From: an uncultured Lachnospiraceae bacterium
Lineage (GTDB): Bacteria > Bacillota > Clostridia > Lachnospirales > Lachnospiraceae
Direction: 5' to 3'
Assembly (NCBI GenBank): GCA_946615865.1
Contig: CAMOIJ010000012.1
Coordinates: forward strand, 1-55,245
DNA: 55,245 bases
The notes under the pieces are model-generated. The model worked only from the letters and a program-made list of their open reading frames with translations. It was not told the DNA's origin and made no database searches. The position numbers and the translations under genes are program-made. Shown here piece by piece: positions 43,320-51,697 of the stretch. The first letter of the stretch is position 1. The number at the start of each line of letters is the position of its first letter.

Positions 43320-44458
43320 AGAAGAGTAATAATACAAAAAATTCTACGGATATCCGTTTACTTGTCCAGAAGTTTTCCGTGCCGCTTATGTTCATCATCA
43401 TCTGCGCGATCTGCATCCCGCTCTCGGGTCTGTCCGCAAATATGCTGATCAACGAGATAGTCACACGTATAGGAAGAAACGCGTTCCTGATCCTGAGCCT
43501 GCTCATCCCGATCATGGCAGGTATGGGACTGAACTTCGGTATGACACTTGGTGCCATGGCAGCAGAGATCGCGCTGATCTTCGTATCTGACTGGCAGATC
43601 GTCGGAATCCCCGGAATGGTTCTTGCGGCGATCGTATCTGTCCCGATTTCTGTACTGCTCGGTATCTTCTGCGGCAAGATCCTCAATGAGGCCAAGGGCC
43701 GTGAGATGATCACCAGCTATATCATGAGCTTCTTTGTAAACGGTATTTATCAGCTTGTTGTTCTGTATCTGATGGGCAGCATAATCCCGATCAAGCACGG
43801 CGCGATCAAGCTTCCCAGAGGCTACGGCATCCGCAATACGGTATCCCTTCTGAGCATGCGCCAGAAGCTGGACAACCTGCTCGCCATCAATGTGGCAGGA
43901 GTCAAGATCCCTGTGCTCACATTCATCATCATCGCCCTTCTGTGCCTGTTCATTGTCTGGTTCAGCAGGACCAAGCTCGGCCAGGATATGCGTGCAGTCG
44001 GCCAGGATATGGGTGTCGCACGAGATGCAGGTATCAACGTTGAGCGCACGAGGATCATCTCCATCGTTATGTCAACGGTCCTTGCAGGCTTCGGTATGAT
44101 CATCTACCTGCAGAACATGGGCAATATCGCAACATACAGCGCGCACAGCCAGATCGGTATGTTCTGTATCGCAGCTCTTCTGGTTGGCGGCGCATCCGTT
44201 GACCGCGCTTCGATCGGAAACGTTTTCCTCGGTGTCATCCTTTTCCACACGATGTTCATCGTGGCACCTAAGGCAGGCGCGGCGATCACAGGTGACTCCA
44301 TGATCGGCGAATATTTCCGCGTATTCGTATCCTACGCAGTTATCACAATTGCCCTTGTTATGTATGAGACTAACAAGCGCAGGGCTAAGAGCGCTGCAGG
44401 ACAGCAGCTTCAGGCCGCACAGGATGCAGAAGAAGCAGCCGGAAAGGAGAAAGCATGA
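43316..44458 (+). CDS. ABC transporter permease, BPD_transp_2 type (second)
   Basis: 380 residues. It shares the permease architecture (AVGQDMGVARDAGINVERTR loop, LLVGGASVDRASIGN), so it forms a heterodimer with the preceding permease. An extra hydrophilic Ala/Glu/Gln-rich tail of about 25 residues closes the protein. It overlaps both neighbours by 4 bases (ATGA type), so the three genes are translationally coupled. Confidence 0.9.
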   Translation: MKKSNNTKNSTDIRLLVQKFSVPLMFIIICAICIPLSGLSANMLINEIVTRIGRNAFLILSLLIPIMAGMGLNFGMTLGAMAAEIALIFVSDWQIVGIPGMVLAAIVSVPISVLLGIFCGKILNEAKGREMITSYIMSFFVNGIYQLVVLYLMGSIIPIKHGAIKLPRGYGIRNTVSLLSMRQKLDNLLAINVAGVKIPVLTFIIIALLCLFIVWFSRTKLGQDMRAVGQDMGVARDAGINVERTRIISIVMSTVLAGFGMIIYLQNMGNIATYSAHSQIGMFCIAALLVGGASVDRASIGNVFLGVILFHTMFIVAPKAGAAITGDSMIGEYFRVFVSYAVITIALVMYETNKRRAKSAAGQQLQAAQDAEEAAGKEKA

Positions 44459-44922
44459 AAAACAAGAGACAGCTTTTATTCCGGATCGCAGCGATCGTGA
44501 TCATTTTGGCCGTAGCAGCAGTGATGTTTGTGATCGGACGCGGACACACGATCTATTTTGACAACAAAGAGACTTCTTACAACGGACAGACAGTGGAGGC
44601 CTTTTACAAGGTCACAGTCACTACTGGAGAAGAGAAGCCTTCCAAGCTCTCCAAGGGAGACAGGGGTATGACCTCGATCATGGGACAGACCCTCTCCATG
44701 ACGCTGGAGATCACGGACGCGGAGGGCGAACAGCCTCACGCGCACAAGGTCAGCATGAAAGTTCCTTACGGAATGGACGGTATCACTATTAACATTCCGG
44801 CTCTGATGGCAGGACTTCCTCAGGACGCGTATCTGAGCGAGTTCGTCATCGAAGTTCCCGATACGGGCGCGACAGATGAAGAGATCGTGACAGACGAGTT
44901 CGACATGGGCGCGGATATGTAA
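44455..44922 (+). CDS. DUF6672-like accessory protein of the importer
   Basis: 155 residues. One N-terminal span (about 8-26) and an extracellular beta domain with IYFDNKETSYNGQTVEAFYK. It matches my memory of the DUF6672 family, which occurs with DUF3798 importers; this should be confirmed by a profile search. It may help substrate delivery or stabilise the receptor. It is the last gene of the operon, starting within the preceding stop, and is followed by the terminator at 44931. Confidence 0.7.
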   Translation: MKNKRQLLFRIAAIVIILAVAAVMFVIGRGHTIYFDNKETSYNGQTVEAFYKVTVTTGEEKPSKLSKGDRGMTSIMGQTLSMTLEITDAEGEQPHAHKVSMKVPYGMDGITINIPALMAGLPQDAYLSEFVIEVPDTGATDEEIVTDEFDMGADM

Positions 44923-44930
44923 TGAAAATC

Positions 44931-44967
44931 AAAAATCGGCTTCGCACTGAGTGCGGAGCCGATTTTT
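44931..44967. terminator. bidirectional terminator
   Basis: AAAAATCGGCTTCGCAC (44931-44947) pairs with GTGCGGAGCCGATTTTT (44951-44967) with one T.G pair and a 3-base loop. It serves the importer operon and the minus-strand CapA operon. Confidence 0.92.
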
Positions 44968-44997
44968 TGCATTTTATCAGATTACAGGAGACTGCAG

Positions 44998-46161
44998 TTA
45001 CATCTGTTCCAGGATAAAACTTTTCACACCTTCGAGGGAACTCTCTTTCCAGGCACCTTCTTCGGCCTTCTCGGCGATCGGGCATATAATGTGAAAGTCC
45101 AGACCTTCTCCGATCACGCGGCCGCTGCGTTTGGGATTCATAAGATTCTCTTCCCAGTCTTTATCAGTAGCGTTTTTGTATTTATCCGGATAAAGGAAGA
45201 CCTGCTGGCGCTTGGTGGCGGCGATGAACATTTTGCAGGCCAGAGGAATGAGTTTGTTGTACTCGTCCTCCTGAATGTCCACGAAGATCTTCGGAAGATC
45301 CGCACTCACGATATGCTCATTGGTGCGATCGATCTTAAGACCATGAGCTGTGAAGGAATAACTGTCTTTCGTAAAGTGCAGCTGCAGGACAATGCCCTTA
45401 TCGGTGTTGAACTGCGCGCGCTGGTAAGGCGTATCAAAAATGAAATTGCCCAGAGAGTAGAAGATCGCCTTATCCCCGACGAGCTCATAGTTCATAGGAA
45501 CATGCGGGTGGTGGGAGACGACGATGTCGGCGCCCATATCAAGGTACGCAAGGTAGCGGTCCCTGGTGTAAGGGGAGGGAATCGCCGTGAATTCTTCTCC
45601 GCCGTGGGCGACAACGACGCACCAGCGGCACTTTTTCCTGATCTCTGTAATGACTTCCCGGATCGAATCCATGTCGCTCCAGCTTAGGCAGCCGGCTTTG
45701 TCGGGGCCTGCAGGTTTACAGCCTCGCTGATAGCCGACGCCGAAAAGGCCGATGCCTCCCGCCTCGTCGAGGATGACCGGCCGTTTCGCCCTTTCGAGGT
45801 CCATCTCTGCGCCGATCGTCCTGACGCCGCGCTTTTTGGCTTCTTCCAAGGTCATCTCAAGTCCGTCCGGTCCCACATCCATGATGTGATTATTGGCGAG
45901 GTTCCAGATATCGGCGTGGATCTTCTCAAGCACGACAGCGGCTCTCGGGTCGATCGTGTGCATCAGCCTCATTTCGGCGGCTTTGACTCTGACAGCATCT
46001 TCGCCGGCCAGCGGGCCTTCCACGTTCGCGATGACGTGATCGGAAGATGTCAAAACATCGAGCAGCGCGGGATCGATGAGGTTTTCGTCCTCCCACTTAT
46101 TCTGCATATAGTGGTCAAAACCGATATCGCCGGTGAAGGCGAGGGTAGTGGCTTCTTTCAT
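44998..46161 (-). CDS. CapA-family protein (poly-gamma-glutamate synthesis type metallophosphatase fold)
   Basis: 387 residues, no signal peptide. LAFTGDIGFDHYMQ, DHVIANVEGPLAG, IWNLANNHIMDVGPDGLEMT, VVAHGGEEF, DIVVSHHPHVPMNYE and FYSLGNFIFD are the ordered motifs of the CapA/PgsA fold, resembling calcineurin-like metal centres. CapA takes part in poly-gamma-glutamate export, yet here no transmembrane part or CapB/CapC is present. The gene follows a MurD-like ligase by 18 bases. It may act on a peptide or a glycan precursor; its role is open. Confidence 0.87.
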   Translation of the reverse strand: MKEATTLAFTGDIGFDHYMQNKWEDENLIDPALLDVLTSSDHVIANVEGPLAGEDAVRVKAAEMRLMHTIDPRAAVVLEKIHADIWNLANNHIMDVGPDGLEMTLEEAKKRGVRTIGAEMDLERAKRPVILDEAGGIGLFGVGYQRGCKPAGPDKAGCLSWSDMDSIREVITEIRKKCRWCVVVAHGGEEFTAIPSPYTRDRYLAYLDMGADIVVSHHPHVPMNYELVGDKAIFYSLGNFIFDTPYQRAQFNTDKGIVLQLHFTKDSYSFTAHGLKIDRTNEHIVSADLPKIFVDIQEDEYNKLIPLACKMFIAATKRQQVFLYPDKYKNATDKDWEENLMNPKRSGRVIGEGLDFHIICPIAEKAEEGAWKESSLEGVKSFILEQM

Positions 46162-46179
46162 GGCGGTCCTTTCCGCAGG

Positions 46180-47367
46180 TCAGTTTTTGACCAGCTGCTG
46201 GAACACGTCGCCGCGCTCCTCAAAGTTTTTGAAGTAGCCGTAGGATGCGGCTGCAGGCGACAGGATGCAGGCTTTGCCGGAAGGCGTGATCTCTTTGGCC
46301 AGAGCGACAGCGCCCTGCAGATCCTCAGTGTAGCGGCAATAGGGAAGTGTGCCGACTTCCTTGTAGATCCGCTCGCCGGACTTATACATGAGAATGTAAT
46401 TGTACTCGCCGTGTTCCCGGATATAATCGATCAGGATGTCGTAATCTATATTTCTGTCCATTCCTCCGAGCAGGATCGTGCCGGCATTGGGGATGCTGCG
46501 GATCGCTGCGATGGCTGCCTCCGGGATCGTGGAGATGGAATCATCGTAATAATCGACGCCGTCATAGTTTCCGGCAAATTGCATACGATGCCTGAGGCCG
46601 GTGAATTCGCCGAGAGCTTCACGCACCTTATCGGGATCGCAGCCAAAAAGCTGAGTGCTGATGGCATAGACAAAGCGCGCGTTGAACTGGTTGTGTTCGC
46701 CCTTGAGCTTCATGTCAAAGTGCATCGGATCGTCGTAGGAGATCACGGTTTTGGCTGCTTTGGTATCCAGCGGGGGCACATTGTTTCCGACGAAAAGATA
46801 GTCGCCGGGCTTTTGGTTCAGGGTAATATTGGCCTTGGCCCGGAAATACTTGTCCATTGTCTGATAGTAGTCCAGATGCTCTTCATAGAGATTGAGAAAG
46901 ACCGCGATGTGGGGCGAAATTCCCGCATGGGCAAGCTGATGGCAGGACATCTCGAAGACAATGATGGTGTCATCTGTGATGGAGCCGTAATAGTCCAGCG
47001 CAGGCAAACCGATGTTGCCCACAAGAAGCGCAGGCCGGTCAGTGCATTTGGACAGAACTGTGTAGAGCAGAGAAGAGGTCGTGCTCTTGCCCTTGGTGCC
47101 GGTGATCCCTATAACCTGTCCGGAAAACTCGCTCAAAAACAGGTCGGTCATGGAAGTAAACTTGTCGCTGAGGTCCCAGGCCACAATGCCGGGGCTCTTG
47201 ATGATGTAATCGTAGGCGTCCTCGTCGATCTCATCGCGTTTTCCCTGGAAAACCTTAAGCTCTGCGACGTCGCAGTATTTGTTAATGAATTTCTCGGTGG
47301 ACTTGCCCTCGAGGCCGTAGCCCCAGAGAAGGATTCGTTTGCCTTTTAAGATTTCTGTGATTTTCAT
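46180..47367 (-). CDS. Mur ligase family protein, MurD-like (short)
   Basis: 395 residues. The Rossmann-like start is RILLWGYGLEGKSTEKF. The ATP-binding loop GITGTKGKSTTSSLLYT (87-96 holds the P-loop), the FLNLYEEHLDYY segment carrying the metal-binding histidine, the YDDSISTIPEAAIAA strand and the LLGGMDRNIDY loop follow MurD (UDP-MurNAc-L-Ala:D-Glu ligase). At 395 residues it is shorter than the usual 430-460 of MurD, and it is not in a dcw cluster. It could be a second MurD, or a ligase adding Glu to another acceptor. AGGAGG precedes the ATG. It heads the operon with CapA. Confidence 0.85.
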   Translation of the reverse strand: MKITEILKGKRILLWGYGLEGKSTEKFINKYCDVAELKVFQGKRDEIDEDAYDYIIKSPGIVAWDLSDKFTSMTDLFLSEFSGQVIGITGTKGKSTTSSLLYTVLSKCTDRPALLVGNIGLPALDYYGSITDDTIIVFEMSCHQLAHAGISPHIAVFLNLYEEHLDYYQTMDKYFRAKANITLNQKPGDYLFVGNNVPPLDTKAAKTVISYDDPMHFDMKLKGEHNQFNARFVYAISTQLFGCDPDKVREALGEFTGLRHRMQFAGNYDGVDYYDDSISTIPEAAIAAIRSIPNAGTILLGGMDRNIDYDILIDYIREHGEYNYILMYKSGERIYKEVGTLPYCRYTEDLQGAVALAKEITPSGKACILSPAAASYGYFKNFEERGDVFQQLVKN

Positions 47368-47437
47368 ATGAGGGATAGCCTCCTGGTTGTGGTTTGTTCA
47401 GGATCAGAACTGATCGGTGTAATAATTCCAATAGAAA

Positions 47438-47446
47438 ATTATACCA
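47438..47446 (-). promoter_or_regulatory. extended -10 promoter of the MurD-like/CapA operon
   Basis: Minus-strand TGGTATAAT (TATAAT at 47438-47443, TGG at 47444-47446), 71 bases before the ATG at 47367. Confidence 0.65.
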
Positions 47447-47489
47447 TGGATAGCATAGAAGTGCCAATTGAGTGGAGACGGACGATATT

Positions 47490-47519
47490 TTGACCGACAT
47501 CGGCCGTCGGTATGATATT
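47490..47519 (+). promoter_or_regulatory. promoter with inverted repeat (candidate operator) for the IDI fusion gene
   Basis: TTGACC (47490-47495) is followed by GATATT (47514-47519) 18 bases later. An inverted repeat, ACCGAC (47493-47498) and GTCGGT (47506-47511), fills the spacer, a usual place for a repressor site. Confidence 0.5.
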
Positions 47520-47574
47520 ATTACTGTATTGAAGTATTACCGATAATCAGTCAGAAAAAGTATTAAGGGTTAAC

Positions 47575-48708
47575 ATGGAAGATTTGATCGCTTTGGTTGA
47601 TATAAATGACCGGATAACAGGATATGAAACAAAAGGGGAAGTCCACCGCAGAGGACTTTTACACAGGGCTTTCTCCGTATTTATCGTGCGGAACGGCAAG
47701 ATGCTGATCCAGAGGAGAAATCCCGATAAGTATCATTCCGGAGGCCTCTGGAGCAATACCTGCTGTTCTCACCAGAGAAAAGGGGAAGAACTGCAGGAGT
47801 CGGTGCATCGCCGGATGATCGAAGAGATGGGGATCGACTGCGAACTCACGGAACTGTTCAGCTTTGTCTACCGGACCCAGTTCCGCACGGACCTGACCGA
47901 GTACGAGTACGACCATGTCTTTGCGGGATCCTATGAAGGCGAAGTGAGCGTAAACCCGGAGGAGGCTTCGGAGATCAAATGGATTCCGCTTGAGGAGCTG
48001 GAGGAAGCTCTGGTGAAAACGCCCGAGAAGTTCTCGAGCTGGTTTATCATCAGCGCGCCGGAGGTAATGAAGAAACTGCGCGGCAAAGAGGCAGCAAGGA
48101 ACAGCACGCTGGAATACTACAACCGAAACGCGGGCAGTTTTACATCGACCACAGTCGATGTGGAGTTCACGGATATTCAGGACTGGTTTCTGAAGTTTCT
48201 GGAGCCCGGTGCGCTGATCCTGGACTTCGGCTGCGGATCGGGCAGGGACAGCAGGTATTTTTTGTCAAAGGGATTCAGGGTTGAAGCCTGCGACGGTTCG
48301 GAAGAGATGGTGCGCGCCGCTTCAAAGACAGCTGGGATCCCGGTGCGGAAAATGCTCTTTGAGGAGCTCGACGAGGAGGAGAGGTATGACGGGATCTTCG
48401 CCTGCGCCTCGATCCTGCATGTGCCGTTTGAAGAGCTGCCCGATATTCTGGCAAAGATGGAACGGGCTCTGAAAAAGGACGGCGCTGTATATGTCTCCTT
48501 TAAGTACGGGACCTTTGAGGGAGAGCGGAACGGACGCTTTTTCACGGATATGACAATGGAGCGGCTGCAGGAGCGCCTTGAGGCGGCTGCCGGAAAATAC
48601 GGCGGCAAAGGGCTGCATATTGTCGGGAGCCGGGTGACAGGGGATGTCAGGCCCGGAAGAGAAAGTGAGAAATGGCTCAACGCGATCCTGCAAAAAAACG
48701 GTTCATAA
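47575..48708 (+). CDS. isopentenyl-diphosphate isomerase (type 1)-methyltransferase fusion
   Basis: 377 residues in two domains. Residues 1-170 are a type 1 IDI (Nudix fold) interconverting IPP and DMAPP. By alignment to E. coli Idi the metal and catalytic residues all appear: His24, His30, His66, the catalytic Cys64 in WSNTCCSHQ, and Glu109 and Glu111 in TEYEYDHVF. From about 178 a class I SAM-dependent methyltransferase follows (STLEYYNRNAGSF, then motif I LILDFGCGSGRDSRYF, ACDGSEEM and ASILHVPFEELPDIL). The two domains are continuous in one frame with no stop. The substrate of the methyltransferase is unknown. RBS AAGGG is 6 bases upstream. Confidence 0.85.
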   Translation: MEDLIALVDINDRITGYETKGEVHRRGLLHRAFSVFIVRNGKMLIQRRNPDKYHSGGLWSNTCCSHQRKGEELQESVHRRMIEEMGIDCELTELFSFVYRTQFRTDLTEYEYDHVFAGSYEGEVSVNPEEASEIKWIPLEELEEALVKTPEKFSSWFIISAPEVMKKLRGKEAARNSTLEYYNRNAGSFTSTTVDVEFTDIQDWFLKFLEPGALILDFGCGSGRDSRYFLSKGFRVEACDGSEEMVRAASKTAGIPVRKMLFEELDEEERYDGIFACASILHVPFEELPDILAKMERALKKDGAVYVSFKYGTFEGERNGRFFTDMTMERLQERLEAAAGKYGGKGLHIVGSRVTGDVRPGRESEKWLNAILQKNGS

Positions 48709-48713
48709 AAAAC

Positions 48714-48815
48714 GGGTCCCAAGGCAAAAGCCCCGGAACCCTGACGGACAGCGCTGCAGCCGCTCCGGTCTTGCGCAGAGACGGTAACGTACAGGTTGGG
48801 TGCTTTTCTGACTCA
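48714..48815 (-). ncRNA. unidentified structured non-coding stretch, candidate minus-strand small RNA
   Basis: This 102-base stretch lies in the 201-base gap between the IDI fusion and LUD genes and is GC-rich compared with its AT-rich right flank. On the minus strand it has a stem within CCGGAGCGG...CGCTGTCCG, then GGGTTCC/GGGACCC arms (48735-48741 with 48714-48720) enclosing GGC/GCC. This hairpin is followed by GTTTTTT (48707-48713), so it looks like a minus-strand terminator. No known RNA family motif was recognised. It may equally be a 3' structure of the IDI gene. Confidence 0.35.
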
Positions 48816-48909
48816 TTGCAGGAAATGCCTCACTAAAAAATAATATGGTTATGAGATCTGTTCTCATCATATCATAAAAAGAAATATAAAACTTAAGGAG
48901 AGATGAATC

Positions 48910-49539
48910 ATGAATCCAAATATCACGAAGCGCAACGAACTTCTGGCGCAGAAGGTAATCAAAGGACTCGAGTCCCGCGGCATGACAGGTTACTATGCGG
49001 CGGATAAAGAAGCGGCTTTAAAGCAGGCTCTCGCATTGATCCCTGAGGGGAGTACAGTGACGATGGGCGGAGGCATGAGCGTACACGAGATCGGCCTTGT
49101 TAAAGCTCTGGTTGAGGGAAACTATAACTTTATCGACAGAGACGCTGTAGAGGACAAGCGGGCGGCAATGCTGGCTGCCTATGATGCCGATTTCTATCTG
49201 ATGAGCGCAAATGCGATGACTGAGGACGGAATCCTTGTCAATATCGACGGCAACTCCAACAGAGTTTCTGCACTGGCGCAGGGACCTCGCAAGGTGATCG
49301 TGATCGCGGGCATGAACAAGGTATGTGATGATGTGGACGGCGCGATGAAGAGGGCGAGAAATGTAGCTGCTCCGATCAACGCGCAGAGATTCGGGCTCAA
49401 TACGCCCTGCGCGAAGACAGGTTCCTGCATGAACTGCAAGTCTCCTGACACGATCTGCTGTCAGTTCCTGATAACGCGCTTTTCCAGACACCCCGGGAGG
49501 ATCCATGTGATCCTTGTGAACGACAACCTGGGATTCTGA
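48910..49539 (+). CDS. LUD-domain protein (LutC/YkgG-like)
   Basis: 209 residues, single LUD domain: ITKRNELLAQKVIKGLESRG, the glycine-rich VTMGGGMSVHEIGL, DFYLMSANAMTEDGILVNID and KVIVIAGMNKV. It ends in a cysteine-containing region (CAKTGSCMNCKSPDTICCQF), which may bind metal or an iron-sulfur cluster. LutABC relatives serve in lactate oxidation, but no lutA or lutB lies here, so this is a stand-alone LUD protein of unknown role. AAGGAG precedes the ATG. It is preceded by the structured stretch at 48714, whose effect on it is untested. Confidence 0.85.
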   Translation: MNPNITKRNELLAQKVIKGLESRGMTGYYAADKEAALKQALALIPEGSTVTMGGGMSVHEIGLVKALVEGNYNFIDRDAVEDKRAAMLAAYDADFYLMSANAMTEDGILVNIDGNSNRVSALAQGPRKVIVIAGMNKVCDDVDGAMKRARNVAAPINAQRFGLNTPCAKTGSCMNCKSPDTICCQFLITRFSRHPGRIHVILVNDNLGF

Positions 49540-49640
49540 GCCGGCATTAACAAACACAGAGATATCCAGTATAATCATTAACAGAAAGTAGCTTTTCACT
49601 GTTTTACGACCGATCCGGATATCGGAGAGAGGAGCGGCAA

Positions 49641-50450
49641 ATGGGATTATTTGATAAGAAATATTGCGACTTCTGCGGAGGCAAGATCGGACTTTTGGGC
49701 AACAGGAAACTGGAAGACGGCAATATGTGCAAGGAGTGCGCGTCCAAACTCTCACCCTGGTTCAGCGAGAGACGCCACAGCACAAAGGCGGAGATCGCGC
49801 AGCAGCTCGCCTATAGGGAGGAGAATAAGGACGCGGTCAGGAACTTTACGACTACAAAGTCCATCGGCAATTATATGAAGCTGCTGCTGGATGAGAATCA
49901 CCGGAAGTTTATCGTGACCAGCGCGAGTAATCTGGAAAAAGCCAACCCGGATGTTATGGATTTTTCCCAGGCCAGAGGCTGCTCTCTGGAGATCAAGGAG
50001 AGCCGCACAGAACTTAAGACCAAGGACAAGGAAGGACATTTTATCAGCTATAATCCGCCTCGCTATGAGTATTCCTACAATTTCTTCGCAAAGATCGATG
50101 TGAACAGTCCGTATTTTGACGATATCAATTATTCCATCAGCAACGGCTATATCAAGGTCGGCGAGCGGCCGATGACCGGTGTACAGAGCAATTGGCGGGT
50201 GACTTCGAGCTTTGTCGGAATTAATAATGAGAATAAGTATTACGAGAACCTGAATCTCGGAAATGAGATCAAGGAAGCGGTCGACTTCATGATGAGAACC
50301 GCGAGGGGTGAGGCCGGAGCTGGAACAGCTCCCGCTCAGCCGGCTGCGGAGCAGCCGCAGAGAGCCCCTGTCACATGTCCTTACTGCGGTGCCACGACAA
50401 CGCCGGACGCAAACGGCTTTTGTGAGTACTGCGGAAGCAAACTTGTCTGA
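49641..50450 (+). CDS. DUF4428 zinc-ribbon protein with C-terminal zinc ribbon
   Basis: 269 residues. The N-terminal DUF4428 zinc finger CDFCGGKIGLLGNRKLEDG ends with CKEC. A central beta domain of unknown fold (about 70-235) follows, then a Pro/Ala linker and a C-terminal ribbon with CPYCG and CEYCG. The double-ribbon layout suggests assembly or binding rather than catalysis; it is found widely in Firmicutes but uncharacterised. GAGAGGAG stands 8 bases before the ATG. The next gene begins 42 bases after its stop and probably shares the transcript. Confidence 0.82.
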   Translation: MGLFDKKYCDFCGGKIGLLGNRKLEDGNMCKECASKLSPWFSERRHSTKAEIAQQLAYREENKDAVRNFTTTKSIGNYMKLLLDENHRKFIVTSASNLEKANPDVMDFSQARGCSLEIKESRTELKTKDKEGHFISYNPPRYEYSYNFFAKIDVNSPYFDDINYSISNGYIKVGERPMTGVQSNWRVTSSFVGINNENKYYENLNLGNEIKEAVDFMMRTARGEAGAGTAPAQPAAEQPQRAPVTCPYCGATTTPDANGFCEYCGSKLV

Positions 50451-50491
50451 ATCCGGGAGGGCAGCCGGTAAGGAGCCTGGGAGGAACTGTA

Positions 50492-51673
50492 ATGCCTAGG
50501 AATATTCGCATCTGCGATATAGGAACAAAGATACTTGAGTTTTTTCTGGTCACCAGCACTGCGCTGGTGATCAGTGTTATATGGTTCGGACCGATCACCC
50601 GCAAATGGGACTTCCTCGCCAACCCCGCCGCATGGCTTGCGGCAGGCACAGCGGTCTTTCTGATCGAGTCCGCGCTATTTTGGGTCGGGATCATACTGGT
50701 CTACACGTCTTCTTTGCAGCTGGGCTTTAAAAAGAGGGTCATCGGCGCGATCTGCGGTTGGATCCCTTTCATAAATCTGTTCATGCTGGTCGGGATCATC
50801 AGGACCTGCAGGGAAGAAGTGTCGTTGGAGAGGAGCCTCGCTCTGCGGGATAAGGAAAGAGCGGGAAAGCAGATCTGCAAGACAAAGTACCCGCTGCTTC
50901 TTGTGCACGGCGTGTTCTTCCGCGATTTCGACCACTTCAACTACTGGGGGCGTATCCCCGCGGAACTGGAGAAAAACGGCGCGACGATCTACTACGGTGA
51001 GCACAACAGTGCGGCGGCAGTAAACGACAGCGCGCTGGAACTGGAAAAGAGGATAAAAGAGATTGTCCAACAGACGGGATGCGGCAAGGTAAACATCATC
51101 GCCCACTCCAAAGGGGGACTCGACTCCCGCACAGCGATCGCGACGACCTCTGCAAGGCAGTACGTTGCTTCCCTGACGACTATCAACACACCCCACAGGG
51201 GATGCGAATTCGCGGACTATCTGCTTGGCGAGATTCCCCAAAAGCAGCAGGAAATGATCGCGAAGCAGTACAATACAGTCGCCGCTAAACTGGGCGACAA
51301 AAATCCGGATTTCCTTGCGGCGGTTTACGACCTCACTTCGGAAAAATGCCGCGAGCGCAACGAAATCATTCACGATGATCCTGATATTTATTATCAGTCT
51401 GTCGGATCGGTCATGAATGAGGCGTCGTCGGGGCAGTTTCCTCTCAACTTTACCTATCGTCTGGTCAAGTATTTTGACGGTGAAAATGACGGCCTGGTCG
51501 GTATAGATTCCTTTAACTGGGGATCCTCTCTGCAGATGGTCCGCCTGGAGAAAAAGGGCCGCGGGATCTCCCACGGAGATATGATCGACCTCAACAGAGA
51601 GAACCTGAAGGGACTGGATATTCGGGAATTCTACGTGCAGCTGGTGAGCGACCTGCGTGAGCGGGGGTTCTGA
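50492..51673 (+). CDS. membrane-anchored lipase-like alpha/beta hydrolase
   Basis: 393 residues. The N-terminal about 110 hold three hydrophobic spans (14-33, 46-70 and 78-105). Then comes an alpha/beta hydrolase of the triacylglycerol-lipase type: YPLLLVHGVFFRDFDHFNYW with the oxyanion HG, nucleophile IIAHSKGGLDSRTA (Ser of HSKGG), catalytic Asp in YFDGENDGLVG and His in GRGISHGDMIDL. Catalysis is on the cytoplasmic face if the N-terminus lies inside. Likely substrate: a lipid or ester. It may be co-transcribed with the DUF4428 gene and msrC. Confidence 0.85.
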   Translation: MPRNIRICDIGTKILEFFLVTSTALVISVIWFGPITRKWDFLANPAAWLAAGTAVFLIESALFWVGIILVYTSSLQLGFKKRVIGAICGWIPFINLFMLVGIIRTCREEVSLERSLALRDKERAGKQICKTKYPLLLVHGVFFRDFDHFNYWGRIPAELEKNGATIYYGEHNSAAAVNDSALELEKRIKEIVQQTGCGKVNIIAHSKGGLDSRTAIATTSARQYVASLTTINTPHRGCEFADYLLGEIPQKQQEMIAKQYNTVAAKLGDKNPDFLAAVYDLTSEKCRERNEIIHDDPDIYYQSVGSVMNEASSGQFPLNFTYRLVKYFDGENDGLVGIDSFNWGSSLQMVRLEKKGRGISHGDMIDLNRENLKGLDIREFYVQLVSDLRERGF

Positions 51674-51697
51674 TGCTGCGGACCTAAGGAGTACAAT

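Noticed and set aside
45886-47349. 487-codon open frame antisense to the MurD-like and CapA genes
   Set aside because: It spans two genes of the opposite strand that have full catalytic motifs; no start signal and no family.
48714-48815. SRP RNA, tmRNA or known riboswitch
   Set aside because: Short resemblance to an SRP segment only; the GGAA tetraloop and GGAAGCAGC box, tRNA-like ends and known aptamer cores are absent.
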